A stretch of 64,000 nucleotides of DNA from positions 309,001 through 373,000 of the forward strand of contig RCTD01000017.1 of the NCBI GenBank assembly GCA_014898415.1, in the 5' to 3' direction. The notes beneath the pieces are model-generated. The model was not told where the DNA came from and ran no database searches. It was given only the letters and a program-made list of their open reading frames with translations. The position numbers were made by a program, and so were the translations under genes. Source of the DNA: Stromatinia cepivora. Taxonomy: Eukaryota > Ascomycota > Leotiomycetes > Helotiales > Sclerotiniaceae. Shown here in pieces: positions 1 through 11,473 of this stretch; position 1 is the first letter of the stretch, and each line of letters starts with the position of its first letter.

Positions 1-1851
1 GGATAAGCCAACGTCGGAGCACATTGAAAAGTCTCAACCTCCTCGAAAGCTTCAACATCAGAGATCGAGCACAGAAACAGTTTTCCTCGATCTAAGAAGC
101 AACCAGAACAACCAGTCGGCACCGGAAACACCTACAACAGGCTCTGATGATGAGTTGAGTGATGAGGAAGCCGAGATGGCGAGAAGGAAGCCTCAGATGC
201 TTAGGAAGAAGTCAGGAGAACTTGTTAGACCAGCTCTTCGACCATCCTCTGCTAAAAGGCGCCCATCATCCATGCCTGGTACACCAACATTCTCCAAGGC
301 TGTTCACTTCGATTCACACCTCGAACATGTACGCCATTTCCTTCAAGTCGATCGACCTCTCGCTGTCAGTGCTGGTTCTTCTCCTGTTGAATCATACGAA
401 AGTGATTCGGAATTCCCATTCGGTCATGATGATGACTCCAACAACAGAGGACCACCATTTGAATGGGAAATCATTGTCTCCAACTTCCCTCCGATGACTG
501 CACAACGAGCAGCTTTGCCCGTTCGTGTGGAAAGAGTTTTTCTATCGGCGGACAACAAGAACTTGATCGGAACCGTTGCTGTTGCCAACTTGGCATTCAA
601 CAAATTAGTCGTTGCTAGATTTACGTTGGATTACTGGAAGACTACATCAGAAGTCGTTGCTGAATACAACAATGATATCCGTCAACCAAAACATTCTGAT
701 GGATGTGATCGTTTTAACTTCAACATCAAGCTTGCCGACCAAGCAAACCTTGAGGCAAAGACAATGTTCTTTTGTGTAAAGTACTGTGTCAATGGTGTGG
801 AATACTGGGATAATAACAATTCCACCAACTTCCAGATTGATTTCCGAAAGAAGGCAAAGTTACAAAATGGAAAGAGAAGCTCACCAGGAGCAGCATCAAG
901 ATCAGCCAACTCATTACCGAGAAGTAACAAAAAGTCACCGCCGGCGGCTCCAATGAAGAAGTCTGCAGCTTTTGACGACTTCTCCAATGACTTTGATTCG
1001 AAATATCTGAACTCCAACTTCAAACTGCCGGTCGCAGATTATCTTGGAGAATCAAATACTGTAAGATTGAAGGGAGTCAAATCTGCTGTCACCTTGGCAT
1101 CTGATAACCGCAGCCGACGTGCACCAATGAACACGAACGCAGCTGGTGGTCAAGCCTTTGGTCACAGATATGACTTTGGTGCTTCTCTTAATGCTGCTAT
1201 TAGTGCAGCTAATTCTACCCTCGGTGAGAAAAGTGGTATCACAATGAAGTCAAAGAGACCTGCACCAATTAGTGAAACGAGAAAGTTTATCGACCATGAT
1301 GAACAAGTATCACCACTCTCAATGTCAGCTCCAAAGACTTTTGACCACTCCACTCCATCGAAGACTTTACCTTCTGCGGGTACAAGCACAAGTGGAACAG
1401 GTTCACCAAGACCCGTTGGTACTGAGAAGCCTGTACTAGCATCACAATCATACAATGAACTTCTCGACAAGTATTGCTTCGTACGTACCAACGAACACCA
1501 CTGGGCATAGTAAAGGGATTAAGCTAATTGAATGTTGTATTATAGTTTGGGTCAGTGAAGAACTCGCCACAATTAAAAGATGGTACTGCGAGATCTGGTC
1601 AATATGACGGAAATAATGATGATGGTTACCTTTTTGGTTCTGTCGATTCAACGGCTAGCAATTCACCAATCACAATGCCACACATGAATAATCGATCTTC
1701 CTCTCATGGAGTAAGCCCTGAAGGTACTCGTTCTACATCGCCTGCTCCTATGACAGGCTTTGTTTCGGGTACGTCTCCGATGTATCCTTACCACATGCAT
1801 GGTGGTTTTCCTTTCAACGACACTCATGCAGCAACAGCAATTCGAGGTTGA
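1..1851 (+). CDS. Glycogen-targeting regulatory subunit of protein phosphatase 1 (CBM21), 5' end outside window
   Basis: The frame is open from base 2, so the start codon lies upstream of the window. The coding parts are 2-1480 and 1546-1851. The intron 1481-1545 has GTACGT at its donor and TATTATAG at its acceptor, and splicing joins ...LLDKYCF to FGSVKN.... Near base 293 is SKAVHFD, an RVxF-type docking motif for the PP1 catalytic subunit. A CBM21 carbohydrate-binding domain spans about 461-848, from WEIIVSNFP through the NxIxVxNLxFxK-like stretch to VEYWDNNNSTNFQIDF. The rest is low-complexity and Ser/Pro-rich. Family knowledge (Gac1, Pig1, Pig2, mammalian PPP1R3): these proteins bring PP1 to glycogen, where it dephosphorylates glycogen synthase and phosphorylase. 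Family assignment is secure; which yeast paralogue it matches cannot be decided. Confidence 0.9.
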
Positions 1852-2560
1852 ACAAAACCCTTTGATGATAAAATTGTCAAATCAACAACGAAACCTATTT
1901 ACAATCACGATCATGAATACTCGAATCATGAAACGAAAATCTAATTCTCTCGAAAGATACTACTCGTGTCCTTTATGGATCAGACTAATCACCTCTTTAT
2001 TGAGTTGTGATTCATCAATCCATTACCTACCTTTTTCCTCTTCGACTGTTAATATATCTCTCTCCTCACGAATACGGCCTTCTCAATTTATATTTGTTTA
2101 GCATTTTTGCCAAGGGAGATATTTGGGCAGCATGCGAATGAAGGGAAAGATGATCATGCTCATGATCCTCTTGCTTTTACATTTTGCTATTGTACTTTTT
2201 AGCGTTCCTTTTTTCTTTGGGTGGTTGCTTTTTCTTTTTCTTGCATGTCCTTTATTTTTTTTTCGCACTGCTACTACTGATTCAATTGGTTTGTTCTAAT
2301 TTCGAATGGACCCGGTTATCATAGACTCTGGAGTTATCTGCTTTGGGGAATTGGGAGGCGAATCGTTTTCTCAATCATCGGTTGAGAATATTCAAGAGAT
2401 AATGACCTCTTTTTCTTTATGGGAAACGAAAGATTGATCCTTTGGTTATTGTACCGCATCGGATTGACGGTAGGAGGCAGAGAATGAATGGGGAGAACCA
2501 AAAAGTTATATTTATTATTGGATGGATGGAGGGCATATACGGAAGGGTAGGTGGAATGGT
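1852..2560. other. 3' flank of the CBM21 gene, no gene seen
   Basis: T-rich sequence with several runs of T (2183-2260) that probably contains the 3' untranslated region and polyadenylation site of the upstream gene. No coding frame with recognisable similarity. Confidence 0.5.
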
Positions 2561-4030
2561 GATGGATGGTGGATACTTTGTTCATACAAAATGATGGTTA
2601 TTTTATTTCTTTTTGGGGAGGGTCGTGGACGAATGGAAGGATTCCAGAGATATTGGGAGAAGTAGCCGGCGTGGCAAAACCGCATGGCAGATCCGAATGG
2701 AATAGGTGGTGGATGATAAAGAATGGAATGGATTTAGGCATACGTGCATGGATTAAGAAATCAGCATTGAGAGAACGATATGATGAAGTGAAATGATGAA
2801 GGTGAAGTGAAGCTGAAGGCAAAGATAAAAGTCAAGCAAAGGCCAAAGGGGAATCATTTGAGATTGAGATGATAAATGAATGAGAAAAAATCCATCATAT
2901 TAATTTGTTCGTGTATGTGATGTTTGTGAAGAGTGAAAGCGTGGTAATGAATGCTTTATATGTATGTGAATGAATATGATGGAAGGAAAAGGATTGAGGG
3001 GTATGGGTATGGGTGTGTATGATGTCAGAATATGATGGGGATGAGAGGTGATCTGCAAAACCGTTATATTAAATATACCGAGGAAGATGTCGATCAACGG
3101 GTAGATTAGGGATGGAAATTGGAGAGACTGGGAACTAGAGAGAAACTGGGGAAGCGAAGTGAGGGAGGGGAGTGAGGTCATAATTCATTGTGGGGATCGG
3201 AGGGGATGGGGGGGAGATAGAGAGGAGAGGAGAAAGGGGGGGTGAGGGGGGCGAGGGGCGAGGGGAGAGGGGAGAGGGGAGAGGGGAGAGGGGAGAGTAT
3301 TATGAAGTTTTGTGTGGTGGGTTGAGATGGAGATTGAGATTGGTGATTGCTGTTGATTAGTATATTGATTTGATTTGTATGTTGATTTGATTTGATTAAA
3401 TTGAATATAAATTTGGATTGGGTATGATATCATTTTCTCACTGATGAATCTCTTTTATTTTTTGGCTGGCGAAGGAAAAGGGAAGGGGATGGGGATGGAT
3501 ATTTTTGGATCTGGGATTTGGGATTTGGGGTTGGGAATTGGGAATTGGGAATTGGGAATTTGGGGTAAGGATGGGAGGTGAGGACGTGAGGACGTGAGGA
3601 GGTGAGGAGGTAAGGTGAATATAGGATATTACGGGGGAAATTTGAGAGAGGGGAGGGCCAGGGAGGAAAGGGGAATAGAGAGATATAAAGGGGGGATTTT
3701 TTTTCTTTTGGGTATTCTTTTGTTCTTTTTGTTCTTTTTTGAGAATCATGGGTTGGATGGGGTTTGGGTGGGGGTTTGGGTTGGAGTTTGATGGGGTTTG
3801 ATGGGGTTTGATTGTTAGTGAGAGAGGGAGAGGAGAGGAGAGAGGGGACAGAGGGAAAGAGGGGGAGAAAGAGGGGGTGGGAGAAGAGAAGGGAAAGTGA
3901 GAGAAAGAAGAGGGGGGGAGTGAGTAAGTGTGAATGTGTGAGAGGAGAGATTGTTCAATTTTTTGGTTATCTATTTATCTATTTACCTAGGTATCTAATC
4001 ATTGAATTTGGATTTCTACTACTCTAGTAC
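2561..4030. repeat. Strand-asymmetric purine-rich non-coding block
   Basis: The plus strand is very rich in G and A over about 1.4 kb, with short imperfect tandem units: GGGGAGA repeats at 3230-3297, GGGAATT repeats near 3520-3560, GAGGACGT/GAGGAGGT near 3580-3610 and GAGAGG repeats at 3820-3930. Open frames here, on the minus strand, are pure Pro/Ser/Leu/Ile low complexity from reading the pyrimidine strand and are not genes. Long homopurine tracts with mirror symmetry can form triplex DNA; that is a possibility only. Confidence 0.7.
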
Positions 4031-5276
4031 TATCACTTGAAAATTTGGATCAGAGACGAGGGAGCAGGGAGCTCGCTAGACCTTCCCCTTTGTTATTTTT
4101 CTTGTTGAATAATGAATAAAGATATAAGAGGAAAAGATTTACGAAAAAATAAAAAAGATTTCTTTGTGTCTTATATCATATCATGTCGTTTGTTATCTCA
4201 TCTTTATTTTATCTTATCTTGTCGATTTTTTTTCTTGGTTTGATTTGTATGTTTATTTATCTTGACTGCTTCCCTCCTTTTGATTTATTCAAGATAATGA
4301 ATGGGTGACAGATGATTTCTCATTACCTAGGTAATCTCTATAATCTTATGAAATAGCGGTGTGTGTGATATCCTCAGATATATCGTAGGGAATAAGACAA
4401 ACTCGCAAGGAGTTATAACCTCCCTCCTTCCCTTCTTCCCTTAGGTCCAACTGTTGGTCCTTATATCACCTCATTTAATTTCCATCAATAACTAGGGTTG
4501 ACAATACATTGCTTAAAGTGCCAGACTAAAGTAATATGACATCAACAAAACAAAATATGAAACAAATTGTCGATCATTAATTCGATATCCGAGATTTATA
4601 TCTCCGGATTTCTCGATCTCAATTGTTAATGGCGATGCGGATGCCCATGGGGGTGGATCCGCTATGGATTTTTGCGCGGTGGCGCTATGGAGAAGTTTGG
4701 TATGTGCATGTATGTGCACGTGCATTTGCATGTTTAAGGAAGGAAGATGGATGTCTCATTCCGTGTTTCTTTTTATATTTGGAGCTCGAGAGTGGTAGCG
4801 GAGGCTAACGTTACTTATGTAGTCTGAAAGTATATCACGCACTTTTAAGCAAGATGGTAAACTAATAGGGGAATAGTGACACATTTTTAGACGAAGTGTG
4901 ATATACTCTGCATATGGAGTACAGTTTCTGGCAGCACGACGGTAGGGGAGGGAAATAGACGTGGAGGATGAAGGGGTGGGAATTTGGGTTGGAGGTTGGA
5001 TGTAGCTAGTTGGATGAAGCGGGGAGGAAATTTGGGTGGAGATTATGACGAATTTATTCATGCATTATATGTAGAATAGCGGAGTCTTCTTTTTCTTAGA
5101 TATTTTTTTTCAAAGAAAAAAAAAAGTTCTTGCCTCGTTGCCCCGCTGTTGTTGGAAAATTTTGGTTACAATTGAAATGTCTTATGCTCTGTCGACTGAG
5201 ACAAGACAGGACTGATAAGATCAGGGCAGAAGATGAGTAATGCATAGAGGGGGTTTTAAGGGAAGATTTTTTGATG
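4031..5276. other. Intergenic, no gene seen
   Basis: Mixed AT-rich intergenic DNA. It holds a perfect 12-bp palindrome TTACCTAGGTAA near 4325; a related ACCTAGGTA lies near 3986. No supported coding sequence. Confidence 0.5.
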
Positions 5277-5339
5277 CTTACTGCTGGTTTATGAAAGCTT
5301 ACTGCTGGTTTATGAAAGCTTACTGCTGGTTTATGAAAG
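5277..5339 (+). repeat. Three perfect tandem copies of a 21-bp unit
   Basis: Units at 5277-5297, 5298-5318 and 5319-5339 each begin CTTACTGCTGG and end TTTATGAAAG. A diverged fourth copy (TTTACTGCTGGATTATAAAAG) lies near 5417. Three copies without spacers are too few and too close for a CRISPR-like array. Confidence 0.9.
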
Positions 5340-6489
5340 CTTAATTCGGAGTAACACTCTACCGAGATCAGTGAGGTAAAGTAGATAGAGGGGTTTTGGC
5401 TGGAACCTTTTGGTTCTTTACTGCTGGATTATAAAAGTTATACTCCAGAGCTATATTTCAGACTAAGGGTCTGTCGAGATGGATTTGGTTTTGAAGTGTG
5501 AGTATGAAGTGGGATTTTGGAGCTTGAATTATTGAATTCTTGTGTTGGAAATTGAGGGGTTGTGAGCAAGCAATGTTCTAGTGAACTGAATGGTCGAGTG
5601 CACTGGGCTTATGGAGAGATAGGTTATAGATGGAGGGATGGATCTTGTGGGTGTGAGTTATGGATGAAGGATAAATGTTGATGGGTGTGCGATGTGAGAT
5701 GATGCACAAGGTATTTCACTCTTGATCGTAAGAAACAAGATCACTCTTTTTGATAAATATAAGCAAGTGTCATGACGAATGCAGAATTCCAAGCTGGAAT
5801 GTGATGATGGTTACATTTTTTTCCATTTCAAACCTTGCCATCACGCGCATGCAGGAAATTCCTTAAAAAGCCATTTTTAGCAATCAAAAAGACATAACAG
5901 ACAATTCCACCACTAAATTTGCCTAATGATCCATGTTGCCAGCTTTCATTTCCAAAATATCTATTCCATTATATCCTTTACTCAATAGCGATGAAAAATA
6001 CTTCAAAGCAAAAATCTCAATAACCTTCTCATCCTTCTGTCCTCTCATTATCAAAGTACATCATCTTTCTCATAACCCCGAATGTTCAAGTAACAAGCAT
6101 AACGCGTCTCATCTCTTTCTTTGGTGGAGTATTGAAAGAAAATAGAGAGGACAGTGAATGTAAATGCCGGAGCACAAGAATAAGTAATGATAAAGCTATA
6201 AGGGGAGGATGAGCGAGGTGTAAACTCAAAAGAATGAGGAGTTTCATGGTTTTTGTGGGTTGTTTGGGTTGTTTGGTATGGTATGTTGTGTGTGGGATGG
6301 AATAGGATATGATAGGATAGGATATCTGAGGGCGGAGAGGAAAGGGATGGAATGGTTGGAATAGGAAGAATGGCGAATGGCGAATGGAGAGTAGAGACCC
6401 GAGTATTTCATCATTTTACCATCTCTCTGGTGCGATAAGATTTTTGATACCTGACAGTTGAAAAGGTTCAATTGTTTTCGTGAATATAT
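5340..6489. other. Intergenic, no gene seen
   Basis: AT-rich DNA with local GGATAGGATA-type simple sequence at 6290-6330. No coding frame could be supported. Confidence 0.5.
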
Positions 6490-7400
6490 CTCCGCAATGG
6501 ATTGGGTATACGTAGGCGGAATCGCATATTCCTGCTACTCCTTTTGACAAGGAAGACCTTGAATTCCCTTTTTGAGATATATTCACTTTTGTGGTACGGA
6601 GAATGCGCAGTGCTCGTAGGATGGGAGTATTCTACACTAGAATATGAATTATCATGTATGTCCTTTCATTTCGCACCTAAAGTGGAAGATCTATAGAGAT
6701 CCGGTCCGCGAGGACTTCAACTCCGGATTCTCGGAGGAGCGGTACCATCAAACCATTTCGTTCTTACTTGGCTAGTTTCAAGAATCATCATGAGTCTAGA
6801 AATAAATGAAGTAGAACGGTGCAGAATCTAGACCCGCTTTTTTTTTTACTACTGATGTATATCTACTTCTTACTACTAAGACGCATGTCCCCGCGCTTCT
6901 AGATCTACTTTCCGGAAAGGCCATAGCGGAGTGATATCGCACGGTGGAACGTTGTATTATATCCCCACATTCCGCTCTTTACTCAAACATCTTCAGAAGT
7001 TCCGTGATATCGGAATGTATCTCGGCACCCGAGTACTCCACGGAATTTATTTTCAAATAAATCTTTACTAAATTACTCCCAAATGATGAATATTGAGTAG
7101 CACCACAGTAAAAATATAGATTTGCGCGGAATCAATACTTGATACTACTCCGGGATCTCATAGCGGAGTTTTCGAACTAAGATGCCCTTAAAAGTTTTGG
7201 AGATTATGGAAGAGAATAAGGAAACCCGAGGACTCCGACTTTTAACATTTTCCTACCACAAGATTACGTGCTACCAGACCGGCGCGGAACCATCTCACCT
7301 CCTTTGAATTATTTATTAAATCCCGCGCGGAGTCAGTCAGCAATTTCCACTTTCTCCGGGACTCCTTTGAGAACTCCGCTGAATGAATTATAGTGTTACA
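6490..7400. other. Non-coding block enriched in CGGAGT / ACTCCG-type hexamers
   Basis: CGGA and its complement TCCG recur on both strands, for example CGGAGTGATATCGCACGG near 6926, CCGAGTACTCCACGGAATT near 7028, GCGCGGAATC near 7125, ACTACTCCGGGATCTC near 7143, AGCGGAGTTTTCG near 7161, CGCGCGGAGTC near 7323 and GAACTCCGCTG near 7372. The copies are too irregular to be tandem repeats. I do not know their role; they could be binding-site-like motifs or the remains of an old element. Confidence 0.4.
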
Positions 7401-7444
7401 CTTGAGCTCCAGGGGTTTGGTGCTGGTTTTTGTCGGGAATTGGG

Positions 7445-7638
7445 ATTGGATTTATTGATTTATTGATTTATGGATTTATTGATTTATGGGATTTATTGAT
7501 TTATTGATTTATTGATTTATTGATTTATTGATTTATGGGATTTATTGATTTATTGATTTATTGATTTATTGATTTATTGATTTATTGATTTATTGATTTA
7601 TTGATTTATGGATTGATTTATTGATTTATTGATTTATT
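7445..7638 (+). repeat. Minisatellite, 8-bp unit ATTGATTT
   Basis: About 24 imperfect copies of TTGATTTA, broken several times by TTTATGGGA or TTTATGGAT variants, which suggests higher-order duplication of blocks. Confidence 0.95.
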
Positions 7639-10081
7639 GGGAGAGCAAAATGATTGATTGCACTCTCTTGTTTACGTGCACTTTTTCCTGGAGATACCGG
7701 ACTTAAATGTCTTGTGGTAGAAGCGTTTAACTCAGTGGCTCATTCTGAGCCCTGCGGCACGATCACTCGATTATCGAAATTGGGTAGGTTAAAGGTCCGT
7801 GGAAAGCGGGGTGGAGTGCTGGAGTAGCGGGGTGCTTGTCAGCCCTAATTAAAGGAGAAACGGAGGGAAAGTCCGGGTTTTGGCCTAGATTTGAGGGGGA
7901 TATGTTGAATTATGATTTATTTGCGCCTTTGGGGGAGAAGGCATAAAGCAAAATACGCAGTAGGGGAGAAAATATTATGAGTCTATGTGTATAGATCACG
8001 ATATAAAAACGAAAGGAAGAGGGATTTGAGATTAGGTTGCATAGGGGTGCTACTTTATTCTAAATCCGGATACAAGGAGGGGTATGGTGGTCATTGCCTG
8101 TGATTGAGAGATAGTAAACGAGTGTGTATAATTTCCCTGATACTGACTAATATTCTTTTTGTAATGATTGTCAGAGTGGTCGTCAGATAATGGGGATTTT
8201 GGAATCTATTCATAATCCTCTCAGAGTATTGCATCCAATCAATTTTTCATATCTTAAGTAGCTTGAATACCCATTGGTTTGATACTAACTCCCGAGGAGG
8301 GACATATATCTCTTCACCTTTTACTATATCAACACATCACAGCAGACGAATGGGCTCTATGTCAAATCAAGGATTGGTGCAGAGCGACCTCTACCAAAAT
8401 ATATGATGTCGTTCAGGCAAGATTAGATTATTCACTTTACGCTCCAGTCTTTCTAATGTACACTAATGAACGATGCGCCCTGACAGCGCCCAAGACCAAT
8501 TGCACATGATCAACCTGAAGGAAAAACAATTACTTCTATTCCAAGCCCGATACTCTATTTAGACACATAAATTTCGCAGCCCCAAAACGACAAAGAACCC
8601 TTTGATTCTACCTCTATCAACCGATATTCCGTCATGCATGTCTCATTCCCCACAACTCCAGACTGCCGACTCCAGACTCCAGATCCGTCTACTAAAATCT
8701 AATCCGAAAAAGAATTTCATGCCCAAGTTCAACACATCTCGAACAAAATTCAAACACATATCGATCACCCGGCCCTTCCCAAGCTTTAATCATCCCTAGC
8801 CAAACGATGAAGAACCACGTATTCTATCCCCACTTGTATGGTGAACTGCACCCCTCACTCACGTGCAGAAGCGTGACCACGTATCTTACATGAACCACGT
8901 ATGTAGGTTTCGAGACCCCACATGTTCATCTATTTATTTATTTTGAACATTTTGGGTTGAGATGATAATGTGACATGGCGTGTTATGAGAACATTTGTCT
9001 AGGCGCGTGTGAGCTTGGAGAATTAAGAGTTATTATGCCAAGGAGTTCTGGGGAGTGCTCGAGTAATCAACTGACTGCATGAATAACTGCATGAACCCAG
9101 TTGGTACATGCACATGTACATGCAAATGCACGAATTCTGCAGATTTTCTTCTTTTTGGGATCGTATTACTGCACACTTGCGATGAAAAGGTTATAGTCTT
9201 GTTGAAAAAATTTAAAGTGGTGAATGCACCCAATAATACCCACTATTGAAGCAGGAAGACGATTTTGAATCTTAGAGTTAAACTCAAAGAGATGTCTAGA
9301 TGATACGATGGGATAAATCTAATATGAGGGATATAGAAGACGTACTTTGCATTGCAGGAAGCAGCTATTTTTTTTCTAGATATGGATGCAGATGCATGCA
9401 ATATATCAAATTTGAAACATACATATCTAGTGAGGGTTTATATGCGGCTTACAATGCCCTCTTGCCATTATGTACTATCTTCACGGAATATACCCCGAGC
9501 TAGGTTGCGTAGTATTCAATTTTCTGGCTGCGCTCACGCCACTCGCAAAGTTGTGTGATAGGACTTTTTAAAGCTCATTCCTCTGTGTATTTGGCAACTA
9601 CAAAATTCCCCACTATCCGGAAAGAGTTATAAATGAAGCGAAGTGGCTAAATGGCCCCAGGATAAACTTTTGCATGCATATGCTGATCGCTATACCCTAA
9701 CTTACTTAGAGTAGAAAACAGATATGAGATCTTATGCTAATTTGAATAAAAGATAAAAGTTCTAGTCGCTGGTATTACTATATAAAAAGTGCGACATTGT
9801 ACATTTGCATGAGATTCATTCACACATATATGCCTGACCTCTAGATTCGGTACCACACTATCAATAGTATGGGGGAGGAGGATTTTAGGAATGAAAATGA
9901 ATTGCTTACTGGTTGATATATGTATGGGAATATGGCAAGTGAGGGGAAGTTATTGAATAGATCGACCACTAAACAGACTTTGCTTCAATGGTTGAACAGT
10001 AATGATATCTCACTGGAGCTCAGCCGTTCATACTTAAGAAATTTTTGTTGAAAGATTTATCATTTATCATTAGAGGCATTC
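7639..10081. other. Long intergenic stretch, no gene seen
   Basis: No supported coding frame. Near 8813-8905 the motif CCACGTA occurs three times, with related CACGTG between, and TACATGCA/CATGCAAATGCACG-type alternating purine-pyrimidine sequence occurs near 9105-9132. The rest is unremarkable AT-rich DNA. Confidence 0.5.
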
Positions 10082-10429
10082 AGAGAGGCAATAAACTAGC
10101 TATCTCTAGCGTCGAAATGGAACTGACCATTCAGAACAATCCTTTAATCAAAGCTTTTCCTTTTCGAAAGCTGAATAATCGAAATCTCGCCTAGTTTTAG
10201 TGTTGCTTTTTCATAGTTTTCATAAAAATACAAGAGACTATTGGATCCACTTTCGTAAAAAATACAATTGATAACGAAGCAATTCCATTTCTTAGAAATT
10301 TCGAGCTAGTTATCTCTCAAATAGATATAGTTGAAACTTGATTGAGTTTAGCTATTCGCTTAAAATTAAGCTTAAGAATAACTATTCCTAAATAGAGGCC
10401 ACTAGAGATAGCTAGTTTATTGCCTCTCT
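10082..10429. mobile_element. MITE-like element with perfect 28-bp terminal inverted repeats
   Basis: Bases 10082-10109 (beginning AGAGAGGCAATAAACTAGC) are the exact reverse complement of 10402-10429. The 348-bp element has no coding capacity and is AT-rich inside. No clean target duplication is visible, so the superfamily cannot be assigned; if the repeat is taken to begin one base further in, the flanks would be CA and TA, a possible decayed TA duplication. Confidence 0.75.
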
Positions 10430-10839
10430 AAATTCCTCAATTAAATAAAGGAAGTGTGGCGGAGAAATATCAATTTTACCCCGCCGAAGACCCAAATTAG
10501 CTAGTGTAAATAGAAAACAAATCCGCCATAATTCCCCCAACCCCCCAACCCCCTGACCCCTACACCCATAAGCCAACTCAGCATATCCTAAAGTCCAAGC
10601 TACTAGATCATATCCTATCATTGAGAGCTTGAAAAGCTTCAAACCATCAAAATTGGTTTGATGATTTGAATAGCTTCAATCTGTCAAATGATTTTAAGAA
10701 TTGATCAGGAATGCTTTCCATTATTGGACTGCAGTTGGAAGAATCAAAGACCGTGAGCCAGCTCAAGAAGCGGTATTCCGAAGGGAGTGCAAGAAACTCG
10801 GAGCGAGTCCTAGCCATACGTTGCTACGTCATAGCCGAG
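10430..10839. other. 3' flank of the acidic-protein gene
   Basis: Short intergenic stretch containing a C-rich tract (CCCCCAACCCCCCAACCCC region near 10535). Probably the 3' untranslated region of the minus-strand gene at 10840-11473. No other gene. Confidence 0.5.
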
Positions 10840-11473
10840 TCAAGTCCAAAACCGATGTCTCCTCCTCCTCTGCTCTCTCATCATCCTCTTCCTCTTCTCC
10901 TCGTCGTCCTCGTCATCATGCTCCTTCTCGTCAACATCGACCACTTCCCCCTCCCCATTCTCGTCAGAGTCCTTGTCCTGTGACCCGTGCAACGAAGAAT
11001 GCGCGGGGTCGATATTCGAGGGGTTCAAGCTTGACGACGAAGACTCTGAACGAAGAGTCTCCCTTGGGAAACACGGCGCACCACCCTCTTCCTCATCTTC
11101 GCTTGCCTCCAAATAACCCTCTGGTTGTCTGGTCTCTTCAATGCTGGCACTGGCAGGAAAATAAAGATGGCAGAATCCTCCACACTCTGGCATCTCACAC
11201 TCCGGAAGAGAGAAGACATCCACTTCATTGTCCTCCTCAACTTGACGTCTTTCAAAAGAATAACCTTGACCAGGATACGAGTCATCTTGAGGTTGAAGAG
11301 TTCTTGTCTACATGAAGGTCATTAGCACTTAAATTTATTGTTACACTAGAAGGAAGGAACTCAGAAGGTGGACTTACTGCACGATTGCGGGCATAGTTCG
11401 CAACTGTTCTCTCGATCACTTCTTCGAGATTCAAGACGGGGCTGTAACCGCTTGATCGCTTGGTAACATCCAT
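10840..11473 (-). CDS. Acidic, low-complexity protein of unknown function (187 aa)
   Basis: Two exons on the minus strand: 11473-11378 (32 codons, starting MDVTKRSSGYSP) and 11307-10840. The 70-bp intron 11377-11308 has GTAAGT at the donor and CATGTAG at the acceptor. Splicing keeps the frame: ...YARNRA joins TRTLQPQDDSYPG.... The middle has a Cys/Glu/Pro stretch (PECEMPECGGFCHLYFPAS) with four cysteines. The C-terminal half is Ser-rich then strongly acidic (DEKEHDDEDDEEKR), ending in a basic tail, MMREQRRRRHRFWT. No family is recognised. The acidic run followed by a basic tail is common in nuclear or nucleolar proteins, but location is a guess. Longer plus-strand frames here are antisense shadows. 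Confidence 0.65.

Noticed and set aside
5277..5339. Short regularly spaced repeats as a CRISPR-like array
   Set aside because: The copies are directly adjacent with no spacers, and the genome is fungal.
10701..11315. 204-codon plus-strand frame
   Set aside because: Antisense to the spliced acidic-protein gene; its Ser/Pro/His richness is the mirror of the acidic codons.
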